In this document: positions 8,816-17,947 of the stretch, in pieces
How the letters are laid out: each line of letters begins with the position of its first letter
Numbering within the stretch: position 1 is the stretch's first letter
NCBI RefSeq assembly: GCF_019904175.1
Contig: NZ_CP061913.1
Coordinates: 7,812,001-7,876,000, forward strand
Origin: Dactylosporangium vinaceum
GTDB taxonomy: Bacteria > Actinomycetota > Actinomycetes > Mycobacteriales > Micromonosporaceae
Direction of reading: 5' to 3'
DNA length: 64,000 nucleotides
Position numbers and translations under genes: made by a program
The notes under the pieces: model-generated
Databases searched by the model: none
Told to the model about the DNA's origin: nothing
What the model saw: the letters and a program-made list of their open reading frames with translations, nothing else

Positions 8816-10021
8816 TCAGGTCCGCGACGCTGCCGGGCTGGGCGAAACGGCCGGGCGGGGGCCGACCGGCGCGCGGAAGGGACGCACCAGCAGGACGGAC
8901 ACCGTGATCGACGCGACGGCCATCACCGCCATCGCCGGCCCCGGCGCCAGGGACTGGGCCACCGCCCCGGCCAGCGTGGCGCCCACGGCCTGCATCGTGA
9001 ACATGCCCGAGCTGTGCAGGCCGAGGGAGTGCCCGCGCAGCTCGGGTGGGGTGAGCTCGACGAGGCGGTCCTGGAGCAGCAGGCTGCCGCAGTAGCCCAC
9101 CGACGCGACAGCGGCCAGCCCGGCCGCCGCCCACAGGGGCGGGTGCAGGGCGAACGCGAGGTACGGCACGGCCAGCAGCAACTGCACGGGCGACGTCAAC
9201 GGCCGCCGCCACCGCGCCGGCAGCACCCTCCCCGCGAGCGCGTCGCCGGCCAGCATGCCCAGGGCTGCGGCGACGAACAGGGCTGCGGCGGCGTGCGGGG
9301 AGTACGGGACGAACAGCGCCTCACAGCCGACGATCAGACCGTTGGGCACCCACAGGCCGATGTAGACGGCGCGGCGGGCCGGGTCGCCCAGCAGCGCCCG
9401 GTTGCCGCGCCAGGTGGCCCGCACCGACGCCCGCCCGGCCGCGCGCGGGGGCCGCGCCACCAGCCCGAACCGGGCGACGGCCGCCGCGAGCAGGCTGAGC
9501 CCGGCCCCGCCGAGCAGGACCGCCGAGGGGCTGGCGACCGCCAGGAGCAGGCCGCCACCCGCGAACCCGGCGATCTGCATGGCGCCGACAGACATGTTGA
9601 GCAAGGACCGGCCGAGGAGGTACCCCTCAGCCGCGACGATGTCGGAGAGCAGCCCGAACCGGACCCCGCCCCCGATCGACGCCACCAGCCCCTGGAGCAG
9701 CACCACGCCCAGGACCGCCCCGATCGGCAGCGCCGGCACCGCCAGCAGCGCGGTGGTGAGCGCCGTGAACAGGGCCAGCCCGGCCAGCGCGGCCCGGGGC
9801 GGCAGCCGGTCGGCCGCGGACAGCAGCGTCGCCGCCCCCACGACCTGCGCGAACGAGGCCCCGAACATCGACAGTGCCGACAGCAGCGCCGACCCGGTGG
9901 CGCCGTAGACGAGCGTCGCCAGGGCGATCCCGCTCACCGTCTGGGCCGCCACCTGCACGGACACGGTGGCGAACAGGGCCGGGAACTCGGGGGCCCGCAA
10001 GAGCTCGCGGTAGGTGCGCAT
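8816..10021 (-). CDS. MFS transporter
   Basis: About 401 residues with 10-12 hydrophobic segments and a loop after TM2 with charged residues (AADRLPPR), typical of the major facilitator superfamily; probably an exporter. I start it at ATG 10021 (MRTYRELLRAPEF), which gives a normal MFS N-terminus; an upstream ATG at 10081 would add 20 residues and run into the operator and start of the divergent gene. It is divergent from the ArsR-type regulator at 10083, a common pairing in which the regulator controls the exporter. Substrate cannot be told. Confidence 0.85.
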   Translation of the reverse strand: MRTYRELLRAPEFPALFATVSVQVAAQTVSGIALATLVYGATGSALLSALSMFGASFAQVVGAATLLSAADRLPPRAALAGLALFTALTTALLAVPALPIGAVLGVVLLQGLVASIGGGVRFGLLSDIVAAEGYLLGRSLLNMSVGAMQIAGFAGGGLLLAVASPSAVLLGGAGLSLLAAAVARFGLVARPPRAAGRASVRATWRGNRALLGDPARRAVYIGLWVPNGLIVGCEALFVPYSPHAAAALFVAAALGMLAGDALAGRVLPARWRRPLTSPVQLLLAVPYLAFALHPPLWAAAGLAAVASVGYCGSLLLQDRLVELTPPELRGHSLGLHSSGMFTMQAVGATLAGAVAQSLAPGPAMAVMAVASITVSVLLVRPFRAPVGPRPAVSPSPAASRT

Positions 10022-10059
10022 GCCCGCAGTCTGCTGCCGCGGGCCCGGCGGGCCGTAGA

Positions 10060-10079
10060 GTTTCGGTTGGAGGCGAAAC
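10060..10079. promoter_or_regulatory. Inverted repeat, likely ArsR operator
   Basis: GTTTCG (10060-10065) and CGAAAC (10074-10079) form a perfect 6-bp inverted repeat with an 8-base spacer, between the divergent MFS and ArsR genes. The spacer holds GGAGG (10069-10073), the ribosome binding site of the regulator, so a bound protein would block its own expression. Confidence 0.5.
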
Positions 10080-10082
10080 ATC

Positions 10083-11042
10083 GTGGGGCTGTGGCGGATC
10101 GATGCCGACGTGCTGGCGGGCAGCCGGTTCGTGGTCTCGCCGATGGCCGAGACCGTCGGCTGCCTGGCCGCGCTGACCGGTCAGCACCGCCTCTCCCCGG
10201 CCCAGCGCGAGTGGCTGGACGCGGCCGGCCCCGCGTTCACGGCCCGCTGGGGCGGCGACGACTTCGCGCTGCCGTTCCTGCGCGACGCGATCCGCCCCGG
10301 TTGGCTGGCCGACTTCCTGGTCCGGCCGCCGCGGACGGACCCGCCGGCGTTCGCCGAGGAGCTCGCGGCCATGGCCGCGACCACCGACGAGCGGGCCCGC
10401 GCGCAGATCCTGGAGACGATGGACCGCCCGCTCGCCCCGGTGCTGCTGGGCGACGGCCTGGTCGCCCGCGCGCTGGAGCTGGTGGCGTGGGTGTGGGAGC
10501 ACACGCTGCAGCCCGGCTGGCCGCGCCGCCGCCGGGCCCTGGAGGCCGACATCGTGGCCCGCACCGACCGCCTGACGACCGGCGGCTGGGCCGCGGTCCT
10601 GGACCGGATGCGGCCGGGGATGCGCTGGCTGGGCGACGGCCGGCTGCAGATCAACACGTACGACTACCCGCCGCGCGACGTGACGGGCACCCGGCTGCTG
10701 TTCATCCCCACGACGGCGTACCGGGGGTGGGTGGCGTACGAGGAGCCCGCAGACGTGCACGCGGTCATCTACCCGGCGACCGGCTGGCTGGCCCAGGACC
10801 CGGACGCGGTGGCGCCGGAGGCCCTGGCCCGCCTGATCGGCCCGGCCCGGGCCCGCATCCTGACGCTGCTGGCCGCCCCGAAGAGCACCACGCAGCTCGT
10901 TGCGCTGACCGGTCAGGCGCTCGGCTCGACAGGTGACCACCTGCGCGTGCTGCGCGACGCGGGCCTGGTTGCCCGCCGCCGCTCCGGCCGCTCGGTGCTG
11001 TACTACCGCACGGCCCTCGGCGACGCGCTGTGCGGGGGTTGA
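10083..11042 (+). CDS. ArsR-type winged-helix regulator with long N-terminal domain (DUF5937-like)
   Basis: 319 residues. The C-terminal 75 residues are an ArsR winged helix (ARARILTLLAAPKSTTQL ... TGDHLRVLRDAGLV ... GRSVLYYRT). The first 240 residues form an alpha-rich domain with no metal-binding Cys/His cluster, matching the DUF5937 type of actinobacterial regulators. The start is GTG 10083 with GGAGG nine bases upstream. It probably represses the divergent MFS gene and itself through the inverted repeat at 10060-10079. The ligand is unknown. Confidence 0.85.
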   Translation: MGLWRIDADVLAGSRFVVSPMAETVGCLAALTGQHRLSPAQREWLDAAGPAFTARWGGDDFALPFLRDAIRPGWLADFLVRPPRTDPPAFAEELAAMAATTDERARAQILETMDRPLAPVLLGDGLVARALELVAWVWEHTLQPGWPRRRRALEADIVARTDRLTTGGWAAVLDRMRPGMRWLGDGRLQINTYDYPPRDVTGTRLLFIPTTAYRGWVAYEEPADVHAVIYPATGWLAQDPDAVAPEALARLIGPARARILTLLAAPKSTTQLVALTGQALGSTGDHLRVLRDAGLVARRRSGRSVLYYRTALGDALCGG

Positions 11043-11067
11043 CCTTCACGTGGCGTGAGGGTCCACC

Positions 11068-12099
11068 GTGCGGCCCATGAACCGACGAGGGGTCCTCTAC
11101 GACACCGGCCGCGTCCTGGGCTTCAACTGGCGCCCGCACTTCGACCGCGCGGCGACCCGCCGCGACCTGACCGTGATCCGCGACGAGCTGCACTGCAACG
11201 CCGTGAAGCTCAGCGGCCGCGACCTGGACCGCCTGACGGTGGCCGCCGAGGAGGCGCTCGCGCTGGGCCTGGAGGTGTGGCTGTCGCCGGAGCTGTGGGA
11301 CCGCTCGCCGGAGCGCACGCTGTCCTACCTGGCGCAGGCCGCCGTCGCCGCCGAGTCGCTGCGCCGCGCGGCCGGCGACCGGGTGGTGCTCAGCGTCGCC
11401 ACCGAGGCCACGTTCTTCCTGCGCGGCATCCTGCCCGGCCGCACGTTCGCCGCCCGCACCAGGAACGCCGCCCCGCTGATCCGGGCCGGCCGGCACGCGG
11501 CCGGCCTGGCCGCGTTCCTCCAGGCGGCGGCGCAGACGGTGCGGGCGCGCTTCGGCGGGCCGCTGACGTACGCGTCGCTGCCGTTCGAGCGGGTCGACTG
11601 GTCGCTGTTCGACTTCGCCGGGGTCGACCACTACCGGTACGTCACCACCGAGGGCCACTACCAGCGCGTCCTCGACCGGCTGGCGGCCCACGGCAAGCCG
11701 CTCGTCATCACCGAGTTCGGGATGCGGGCGTACCGCGGGGCCGACCGCGATCCCCGGCTGCTCGACGTCGGGCTGATCAGCTGGCCCACCGTCGCACTGC
11801 ACCGGGTGCCGGTCGCCGGGCGGCTCGTCCGGCCGCGGCTGATCCGCGGTGCCCACGTGCGCGACGAGGAGTTGCAGGCCCGGCGGGTGGCGCAGGACCT
11901 GGCGATCCTGGAGCGCGCGGGCGTGGAGGGGGCGTTCGTCACCCAGTTCTCCGAGCCGCTGCTCACCCACGACCCCGACCCCCGCTTCGACCTCGACATG
12001 AGCGGGTTCAGCCTGGTCCGGACCCTCCCCGGGGCACCGGACCGCTGGGAGCGCAAGGCGGCGTTCCACGCGGTCGCCCGCCACTTCGCACAGGGCTAG
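11068..12099 (+). CDS. Conserved TIM-barrel-like protein (glycoside-hydrolase-like fold), function unknown
   Basis: 343 residues, no signal peptide. Motifs suggest a (beta/alpha)8 barrel: an early NWRPHF/ KLSGRDLD strand-helix unit, SVATEATFF with a Glu at the place of a GH acid/base, GVDHYRY, and VITEFGMR with Glu at the place of a GH nucleophile. Such proteins are sometimes labelled abortive-infection-like in Streptomyces annotations; I have no evidence for a phage-defence role. The start is GTG 11068, GAGG 7 bases upstream; ATG 11077 is an alternative. It follows the ArsR gene by 25 bases and may be co-transcribed. Confidence 0.7.
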   Translation: MRPMNRRGVLYDTGRVLGFNWRPHFDRAATRRDLTVIRDELHCNAVKLSGRDLDRLTVAAEEALALGLEVWLSPELWDRSPERTLSYLAQAAVAAESLRRAAGDRVVLSVATEATFFLRGILPGRTFAARTRNAAPLIRAGRHAAGLAAFLQAAAQTVRARFGGPLTYASLPFERVDWSLFDFAGVDHYRYVTTEGHYQRVLDRLAAHGKPLVITEFGMRAYRGADRDPRLLDVGLISWPTVALHRVPVAGRLVRPRLIRGAHVRDEELQARRVAQDLAILERAGVEGAFVTQFSEPLLTHDPDPRFDLDMSGFSLVRTLPGAPDRWERKAAFHAVARHFAQG

Positions 12100-12207
12100 G
12101 ATGGCTGCACCACTTCCTGCCGCGCGATCCGCGCCGCGAAAACCCCTTTTTGCCGCCGGTCCGACGACCGCGGCTTCGCCGTGCCCGAAATCCGAAGGAG
12201 CCTCAGG

Positions 12208-12729
12208 ATGGTCCGTAGGTACGTCATCACCGGCGCGCCGGGCGCCGGCAAGACCACGCTCGCCGAAGCCCTCCGGGCGCGCGGCTACCCGGTGGTCCGC
12301 GAGGCCGCCACCGACGTCATCCACGAGAGCCCGGAGCTGGAGGGCACCGGGCAGCCGTTCCTCGAGCGCATCCTCGCAACCCAGCAGCAGCGGCAGCGGG
12401 AGGCGGCCGGGGAGATCCAGATCTTCGACCGCTCCCCCGCCTGCACCCTGGCTCTGGCCGAGTATCTGACCGCATACGGCGGCCCGGCGCCGAGCGAGCA
12501 ACTGCTCCGCGCGGCCGCGAACGACGGGACGTACCAACCGACGGTCTTCTTCGTTCGTCTGCTCGGCTTCATCGTCGCGACCAGGGCCCGGCGGATCAGC
12601 CTCGAGCAGTCGCGGCACTTCGAGCGCATCCACGAAGCCGTCTACACGCGCCTCGGCTACCGGCTGGTCGAGATCCCGCCGGCCCCGGTCGACCGGCGGG
12701 TCGAGCAGGTCATAGCCGAAATCGGCTGA
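12208..12729 (+). CDS. Small P-loop NTPase (AAA_28-like)
   Basis: 173 residues. Walker A is GAPGAGKTT near the N-terminus; FDRSP at mid-length resembles a Walker B/lid segment of nucleotide-kinase-like proteins. The family is a cytoplasmic ATPase or kinase with unknown substrate. ATG 12208 is preceded by GAAGGAG with 7-base spacing, better than the in-frame GTG at 12181. Its 3' end overlaps the end of the convergent chemoreceptor gene by 20 bases. The 108 bases upstream carry no gene. Confidence 0.85.
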   Translation: MVRRYVITGAPGAGKTTLAEALRARGYPVVREAATDVIHESPELEGTGQPFLERILATQQQRQREAAGEIQIFDRSPACTLALAEYLTAYGGPAPSEQLLRAAANDGTYQPTVFFVRLLGFIVATRARRISLEQSRHFERIHEAVYTRLGYRLVEIPPAPVDRRVEQVIAEIG

Positions 12730-14824
12730 CCAGGGCCGACAGCGCGGCGGCGCTGCTGTTGAGCTCCGTGGCGGCCGAGCGGGACGTCTCCACGGCGCGC
12801 TGGGCGGTGGAGACGCTGGCGCTCACGCCGTCGATGTCGGCGGCGATCGCACCGCTGGCGTCGGCCGCGCGGCGGACGTTGTGCTGCATCGCGTCGGTGG
12901 TCGCGGTCTGCTCCTCGACGGCCGTGGCGATGGCCCGCTGATACTCGCTCACCCGGTCGATCGCCTCGGTGATCGCGTTGATGGCGGTGACCGCGCCGTC
13001 GGTGTCGGCGCGGATCGCGGCCACGCGGGACGTCACGTCGTCGGTGGCCCGGGCGGTCTGCTGGGCCAGCTCCTTGACCTCGCCGGCGACGACGGCGAAG
13101 CCCTTCCCGGACTCGCCGGCCCGGGCCGCCTCGATGGTGGCGTTGAGGGCGAGGAGGTTCGTCTGCTCGGCGATCCCGGAGATCACCTTCACGACGTCGA
13201 CGATCTGGGCGCTCGACTCGCCCAGCTGCCCCATGACGGTGGTGGCGCGCTGGGCGAGCTGGACGCTGTCCAGGGCGACCTTCGCGGCCTCGTCGGCGTT
13301 GCGGGAGATGGCGGAGATCGACGCGGCCATCTCGGCCGAGCCGGTGGCGACGGTCTGGACGTTGCCGGTGACGTCGCGGGCCGACTCGGCGACCGAACCG
13401 GCCTGCCGGGCGGCCCCGGCCGCGGCCCCGCCGAGCTCGTCACCGACGGCGGCGACCCGGGCCGCCGATCTCGAGACCTCGCCGGCGGTACCGCTGATCT
13501 CCGCGAGCAGCCCGCGAAGCTCGCCGACCGCGGTGTTGAGGGCCGCGCCCATGCGCCCGACCTCGTCGTCGCCCCGGGCGTGCACCGTGGTGGTCAGGTC
13601 CCGCTGCGCGACCCGGTCCAGGGCCCCGGTGAGGCCCGCGAGCTGCCTGCTGACGCGGCGCGCCCAGTACCAGGCGACCGCCCCGACCACGACGGCCAGC
13701 AGCACCGCGGCGAGCGCGAACGCCATCAGCATGTCGCGGCGGCCGCGGTCGAGGTTGTCGATGAAGACCTCGGAGTCGGGGCCGTAGGCGCGGGTGACGA
13801 TCGCCCACTTGTACGGGGCGTAGTACGTGACGGTGACGTCGTTCGCGGCGGCGGCCCGGTTCACGGTGCCCGGCAGCGTGAAGGTGCCGTGCCAGGCGGC
13901 GCCGGCCGCGAGCTTCGGCGCCTCCGTGGTGATCGCGTCCACGTACGCCACCCCGGCCGCGTCCTTCGCGTCCAGCTGCACCGTGTTGACGTCGGCCGGT
14001 ACCGCGGACGCGATGACCCGGCCGCGGTCGGTGGCGCCGGTCGAGTACACCGTGACGCTGCCGTTGGGGCCGACCTTCGTCTCGGCGATCGTCTTCGTCA
14101 GGCTGGCGATCGCCTCGGCCTGGGGCACGCCGAAGTAGATGGCGCCGATGACGGCGCCGGTGGCGTCCTTGAGCGGGTCGTAGCCGGTGACGTACCAGGT
14201 GCCGACGACCTGCGCGACCCCGCGGTACGACTTGCCGTCGCGGATCGCCGCGGCGACCGCGTTGGGGCTGCCGTCGGCGGTGACGGCCGGGATATAGGTG
14301 CCGATGGCCCGCTGCCCGGACTTGTTCGGCACGTTCGTGGCCACGCGCAGCAGGTCGCCGGCGGCGTTCATGCGCTGGAACAGGGTCACGGTCCCGCCGA
14401 CCATGCCGCGGATCTCGTCGACGACCGGGGTCGGCGTGTTCAGGTCGCGGTTCTGGCCCAGCCACACCCCGCCGACGGTGACCCGGGGCAGGGTGACGGT
14501 GGTGACGGCCTGGGTGAGCTGGTTCGTCGCCGTCCAGGTGGCGGTCTGCGGGGCGAAGCGCAGGCCGCCGTGCTGGGCGAGCTCGGCGATGGCCGCGGTC
14601 TGCGCCCGGTCGACGCTGGCCTGGACGCCCGCGCCGACCGCGGCGGCGAGGCGGGTGACGCCCTCGGACACGTGGTTGAGGTCGTCGCGGGACAGTGCGG
14701 CGGCATCGGTGCGGGCATCGTCGCTGAACCGGCCGCTGGAGACCGCGCCGACGCCGAAGAGGACGAGCGCGGTGACGATCGTGCCGCCGACGCCGAGGGC
14801 GAGCAGCCGATGTCGCAGTTGCAT
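12710..14824 (-). CDS. Methyl-accepting chemotaxis protein with extracytoplasmic Cache-type sensor
   Basis: 704 residues. TM1 at about 8-28; a large periplasmic-side domain (about 30-365) with features of the Cache fold (LLRVATNVPNKSGQRAIGTY, GTWYVTGYDPLKDATGAVIGAIYFGVP); TM2 about 368-390; HAMP; then a coiled-coil signalling domain with the conserved hairpin tip (ISGIAEQTNLLALNATIEAA, GFAVVAGEVKEL). It senses a small molecule and signals to CheA/CheW, none of which is in this window. In a non-motile genus this would be odd; it fits a zoospore-forming genus. The start is ATG 14824. Confidence 0.93.
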   Translation of the reverse strand: MQLRHRLLALGVGGTIVTALVLFGVGAVSSGRFSDDARTDAAALSRDDLNHVSEGVTRLAAAVGAGVQASVDRAQTAAIAELAQHGGLRFAPQTATWTATNQLTQAVTTVTLPRVTVGGVWLGQNRDLNTPTPVVDEIRGMVGGTVTLFQRMNAAGDLLRVATNVPNKSGQRAIGTYIPAVTADGSPNAVAAAIRDGKSYRGVAQVVGTWYVTGYDPLKDATGAVIGAIYFGVPQAEAIASLTKTIAETKVGPNGSVTVYSTGATDRGRVIASAVPADVNTVQLDAKDAAGVAYVDAITTEAPKLAAGAAWHGTFTLPGTVNRAAAANDVTVTYYAPYKWAIVTRAYGPDSEVFIDNLDRGRRDMLMAFALAAVLLAVVVGAVAWYWARRVSRQLAGLTGALDRVAQRDLTTTVHARGDDEVGRMGAALNTAVGELRGLLAEISGTAGEVSRSAARVAAVGDELGGAAAGAARQAGSVAESARDVTGNVQTVATGSAEMAASISAISRNADEAAKVALDSVQLAQRATTVMGQLGESSAQIVDVVKVISGIAEQTNLLALNATIEAARAGESGKGFAVVAGEVKELAQQTARATDDVTSRVAAIRADTDGAVTAINAITEAIDRVSEYQRAIATAVEEQTATTDAMQHNVRRAADASGAIAADIDGVSASVSTAQRAVETSRSAATELNSSAAALSALVSRFRL

Positions 14825-14883
14825 ATGGAGCCGATCGGCACCGCAACTGGGGATATGAGCGGGACAAGAGCTATCTTTCGGGC

Positions 14884-15456
14884 ATGCTCCGGCCCGACGA
14901 GACTTTCCCCCGCACCGTGCTCACCTCCGAGCGGCTCCTGCTGCGCCCGTTCACGGCGGGCGACGCGCCGGACGTGCACGCGGCCTGGCAGGACCCGGCG
15001 TTCGTGGCCAGCGCGCCCGTCGGCTACCCCTACGCGGCGGCCGACCTGGGGACGGCGGTGGCCTGGTGCACCACCGGGATCGAGCAGCGCCGGGCCGACG
15101 GCAAGGGCGTCGGGTTTGCCCTGGCCCCGCGGGGCGGCGGGCGGCTGCTGGGGCACGTGTCGCTGTTCGGGGCCGACTGGGAGGCCCGCACGGCCGAGAT
15201 CCACTACTGGACGGCGCCCTGGGCGCGCGGGCGGCACTACGCGGCCGAAGGGGCCGCCACCGTGGCCCGGTGGGCACTCACCGAGTGCGGCTTCGAGCGG
15301 GTCCACCTGCAGGCCGACACCGCCAACGGCGCATCGCGCAAGACGGCGACGGCTGCGGGCTTCCAGTTCGAGGGGGTACTGCGCAACCTCACGCCGACCC
15401 GATCGGGTGTACGGGCGGACATGGCGGTGTACAGCCTCATCCCGGCCGACCTGTGA
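14884..15456 (+). CDS. GNAT N-acetyltransferase (RimJ/RimL type)
   Basis: 190 residues. The N-terminus LTSERLLLRPFTAGDAPDV is the family opening; ARGRHYAAEGAATVARWAL is a degenerate acetyl-CoA-binding Arg/Gly loop, and FERVHLQADTANGASRKTA is the usual beta5-alpha4 unit with Asn/Ser. It transfers an acetyl group to a protein N-terminus or small amine; the substrate is unknown. It lies 59 bases from the divergent chemoreceptor start and ends one base before the methyltransferase stop on the other strand. Confidence 0.88.
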   Translation: MLRPDETFPRTVLTSERLLLRPFTAGDAPDVHAAWQDPAFVASAPVGYPYAAADLGTAVAWCTTGIEQRRADGKGVGFALAPRGGGRLLGHVSLFGADWEARTAEIHYWTAPWARGRHYAAEGAATVARWALTECGFERVHLQADTANGASRKTATAAGFQFEGVLRNLTPTRSGVRADMAVYSLIPADL

Positions 15457-15457
15457 G

Positions 15458-16237
15458 TCAGCGGATCCGGGCCACCCCGCCGTAGACGGACACCTGGGCG
15501 TCGGTGGCCCGCCGGTCGACCTGCGCGTCGGGCCGCCACCGGGTGACGACGACCAGGCCGGGGTCGAGCAGGTCGAGGCCGTCGAAGAACTGGCCGATCT
15601 CGGGCCGCGAGCGCACCCGCAGCGCCACCCCGTCGCGCGCGTAGATCGCCGCGACCCGCTCCCAGGCCGGCGGGTCGAAGTCGCCGGTGAGGTGCGACAG
15701 CGCCAGGTAGCTGCCGGGCGGGAGGGCCTCGGCGAGGCCGCGCACGAGGTCGTAGGGCTTGTCCTCGTCCTCGAGGAAGTGCAGCACCGCGACGAGCATG
15801 AGCGCCACGGGCCGGCGCAGGTCGAGCGCGGCCCGCAGCTCGGGCGCGGCCAGGATCCGCTCGACGTCGCGCAGGTCGGCGTCGACGTATGCGGTGCGTC
15901 CCTGCGGGTGCCCGCCGGTCAGCGTCCGCGCGTGGGCCAGGACGATCGGGTCGTTGTCGACGTAGACGATCCGGGCCCCGGGGTCGATCGCCTGCGCCAC
16001 CTCGTGGACGTTCGGCGAGGTCGGGATGCCGGTGCCGATGTCCAGGAACTGCCGCACCCCGTGCTCGAGGGCGAGGTGCTCGACGACCCGGCGCAGAAAC
16101 CCGCGGTTCTCCCGGGGCGGGATGCGGCTGCTGGGGTTGGCCGCCAGCCCGGCCTCGGCGGCGGCCCGGTCGGCCGGATAGTGCTCGGTGCCGCCGAGCA
16201 GGTAGTCGTAGACCCGCGCCGGATGGGGCTGGTTCAT
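15458..16237 (-). CDS. SAM-dependent methyltransferase, Methyltransf_19 type
   Basis: 259 residues. HPARVYDYLLGGTEHYPADR is the hallmark opening of this actinobacterial family (PF04672). FLDIGTGIPTSPNVHEVA is the SAM-binding glycine loop, and RIVYVDNDPIVLAHAR holds the acidic residue that binds ribose. The ATG at 16237 overlaps the stop of the acyl-CoA synthetase gene (ATGA), so the two are translated together. The family's substrates are generally unknown; coupling to an acyl-CoA ligase gene suggests a shared role in acyl or natural-product metabolism, which is inference. Confidence 0.9.
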   Translation of the reverse strand: MNQPHPARVYDYLLGGTEHYPADRAAAEAGLAANPSSRIPPRENRGFLRRVVEHLALEHGVRQFLDIGTGIPTSPNVHEVAQAIDPGARIVYVDNDPIVLAHARTLTGGHPQGRTAYVDADLRDVERILAAPELRAALDLRRPVALMLVAVLHFLEDEDKPYDLVRGLAEALPPGSYLALSHLTGDFDPPAWERVAAIYARDGVALRVRSRPEIGQFFDGLDLLDPGLVVVTRWRPDAQVDRRATDAQVSVYGGVARIR

Positions 16238-17901
16238 GCGTCCCAGAACTCGCCGGCGGCCGGCACCGTCGGGTCGGGATGTTTGTCGTGCTCCCGGCCG
16301 CGCAGCTCGACCCGGCGGATCTTGCCGGAGATGGTCTTCGGCAGGTCGGCGAACTCGAGCCGGCGGATGCGCTGGAACGGGGACAGGTGGGCGCGGCAGT
16401 GCGCGAAGATGGCGCGGGCCGTGGCCTCGTCCGGCTCCCAGCCGGCGGCGAGCACCACGTAGGCCTTCGGGACGGCCAGGCGGACCGGGTCCGGCGACGG
16501 CACCACCGCCGCCTCCACGACCGCGTCGTGCTCGATGAGGACGCTTTCCAGCTCGAACGGGGAGATGCGGTAGTCGGACGCCTTGAACACGTCGTCGGCC
16601 CGGCCCACGTAGGTGATGTAGCCGTCGGCGTCGCGGGAGCCGATGTCGCCGGTGTGGTAGTAGCCGCCGGCCATCGCCTCGGCGGTGCGGTCCGGGTCGC
16701 CGTGGTAGCCGGTCATCAGGCCCAGCGGCCGGGCCGCCAGGTCCAGGCAGATCTCGCCCTCGTCGCCGGGGTCGCCGGTGCCGGGGTCGATGAGCACGAC
16801 CGAGTAGCCGGGGACGGGGCGGCCCATCGAGCCCGGCTTCACCGGCTGCTCCGGCGAGTTCGCGATCTGCACGGTCGTCTCGGTCTGGCCGAAGCCGTCG
16901 CGGATGGTGCGGCCCCACGCCTGCTGGACCCGCTCGATGACTTCGGGGTTGAGCGGCTCACCGGCCCCGACGACGAGCCGCGGCGGCGCCGGCAGCCGGC
17001 TCAGGTCGGACTGGATGAGCATCCGCCACACGGTCGGCGGGGCGCAGAAGCTCGTCACGCCGCAGCGCTGCATCTGCTCCATCAGCGCCGTCGCGTCGAA
17101 GCGGGTGTAGTTGTAGATGAACACGCACGCCTGGGCGTTCCACGGGGCGAAGACGTTGCTCCACGCGTGCTTGGCCCAGCCCGGCGAGGAGATGTTCAGG
17201 TGCACGTCGCCGGGTTCGAGGCCGATCCAGTACATCGTGGACAGGTGCCCGGCCGGGTAGGAGGCGTGGGTGTGCTCGACGAGCTTCGGGCGGGCCGTCG
17301 TGCCGGAGGTGAAGTACAGCAGCAGCGTGTCCGACGCCCGCGTGGGCCCGTCGGGGGTGAACGTGTCGTCGCCGTCGAGCGCGTAGGGCACCCAGCCGGG
17401 CACGTCGCCGCCGACCGCGATGCGGGTCACGGCCGGGTCGACGCCCTCGAACTTCGCCGCCGCGGCCGCCCCGGCGATGACGTGCCGCGCGCCGCCGCGC
17501 AGCACCCGGTCGCGGGCGTCGGCCGGGCCGAGCAGCGGCGTCGCCGGGATGATGACCGCGCCGAGCTTCATCGCGGCCAGGATCGTCTCCCACAGCTCCG
17601 CCTGGTTGCCGAGCATGAGCACGAGCCGGTCGCCGCGGGCCACGCCCTGCCCGCGCAGCCAGTTGGCCAGCCGGTTGGAGCGGGCCGACAGTTCGGCGTA
17701 GGAGAAGCGCTGCTCGCGGCCGTCCTCCTCGACGATCCACAGGGCCGGCGCGTCGTTGCCGGCGGCGATGCGGTCGAACCAGTCGAGGGCCCAGTTGAAC
17801 TCGCCGAGCTCCGGCCAGCGGAACCGCTCGACGGCCGCCGCGTAGTCCGCGCGGGTGGCCAGCAGCAGGTCCCGGGCGGCCTTGAAGTCCTCGAACGACA
17901 T
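16234..17901 (-). CDS. AMP-forming acyl-CoA synthetase (medium-chain type)
   Basis: 555 residues of the ANL superfamily, activating a carboxylate to acyl-AMP then acyl-CoA. Core motifs are YFTSGTTARPKLVEH (P-loop), GFGQTE(T), YHTGDIG and the C-terminal Lys in TISGKIRRVELR. SSPGWAKHAWSNVF is characteristic of medium-chain/acetoacetyl-CoA-type synthetases. The length is normal. It is first of a two-gene operon with the methyltransferase (4-base overlap). Confidence 0.92.
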   Translation of the reverse strand: MSFEDFKAARDLLLATRADYAAAVERFRWPELGEFNWALDWFDRIAAGNDAPALWIVEEDGREQRFSYAELSARSNRLANWLRGQGVARGDRLVLMLGNQAELWETILAAMKLGAVIIPATPLLGPADARDRVLRGGARHVIAGAAAAAKFEGVDPAVTRIAVGGDVPGWVPYALDGDDTFTPDGPTRASDTLLLYFTSGTTARPKLVEHTHASYPAGHLSTMYWIGLEPGDVHLNISSPGWAKHAWSNVFAPWNAQACVFIYNYTRFDATALMEQMQRCGVTSFCAPPTVWRMLIQSDLSRLPAPPRLVVGAGEPLNPEVIERVQQAWGRTIRDGFGQTETTVQIANSPEQPVKPGSMGRPVPGYSVVLIDPGTGDPGDEGEICLDLAARPLGLMTGYHGDPDRTAEAMAGGYYHTGDIGSRDADGYITYVGRADDVFKASDYRISPFELESVLIEHDAVVEAAVVPSPDPVRLAVPKAYVVLAAGWEPDEATARAIFAHCRAHLSPFQRIRRLEFADLPKTISGKIRRVELRGREHDKHPDPTVPAAGEFWDA

Positions 17902-17947
17902 GGCAAGCAGCCTACGTCCGGGTAACCCCGAATCGTAGGCTGCGTCG

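Noticed and set aside
7904..10936. Open frame of 1010 codons on the plus strand
   Set aside because: Arg/Pro/Gly-rich shadow across asnB, the MFS gene on the other strand and the ArsR gene; no family resemblance.
12881..16462. Open frame of 1193 codons on the plus strand
   Set aside because: Antisense shadow of the chemoreceptor and neighbours, caused by high GC; the real products on the other strand have full domains.
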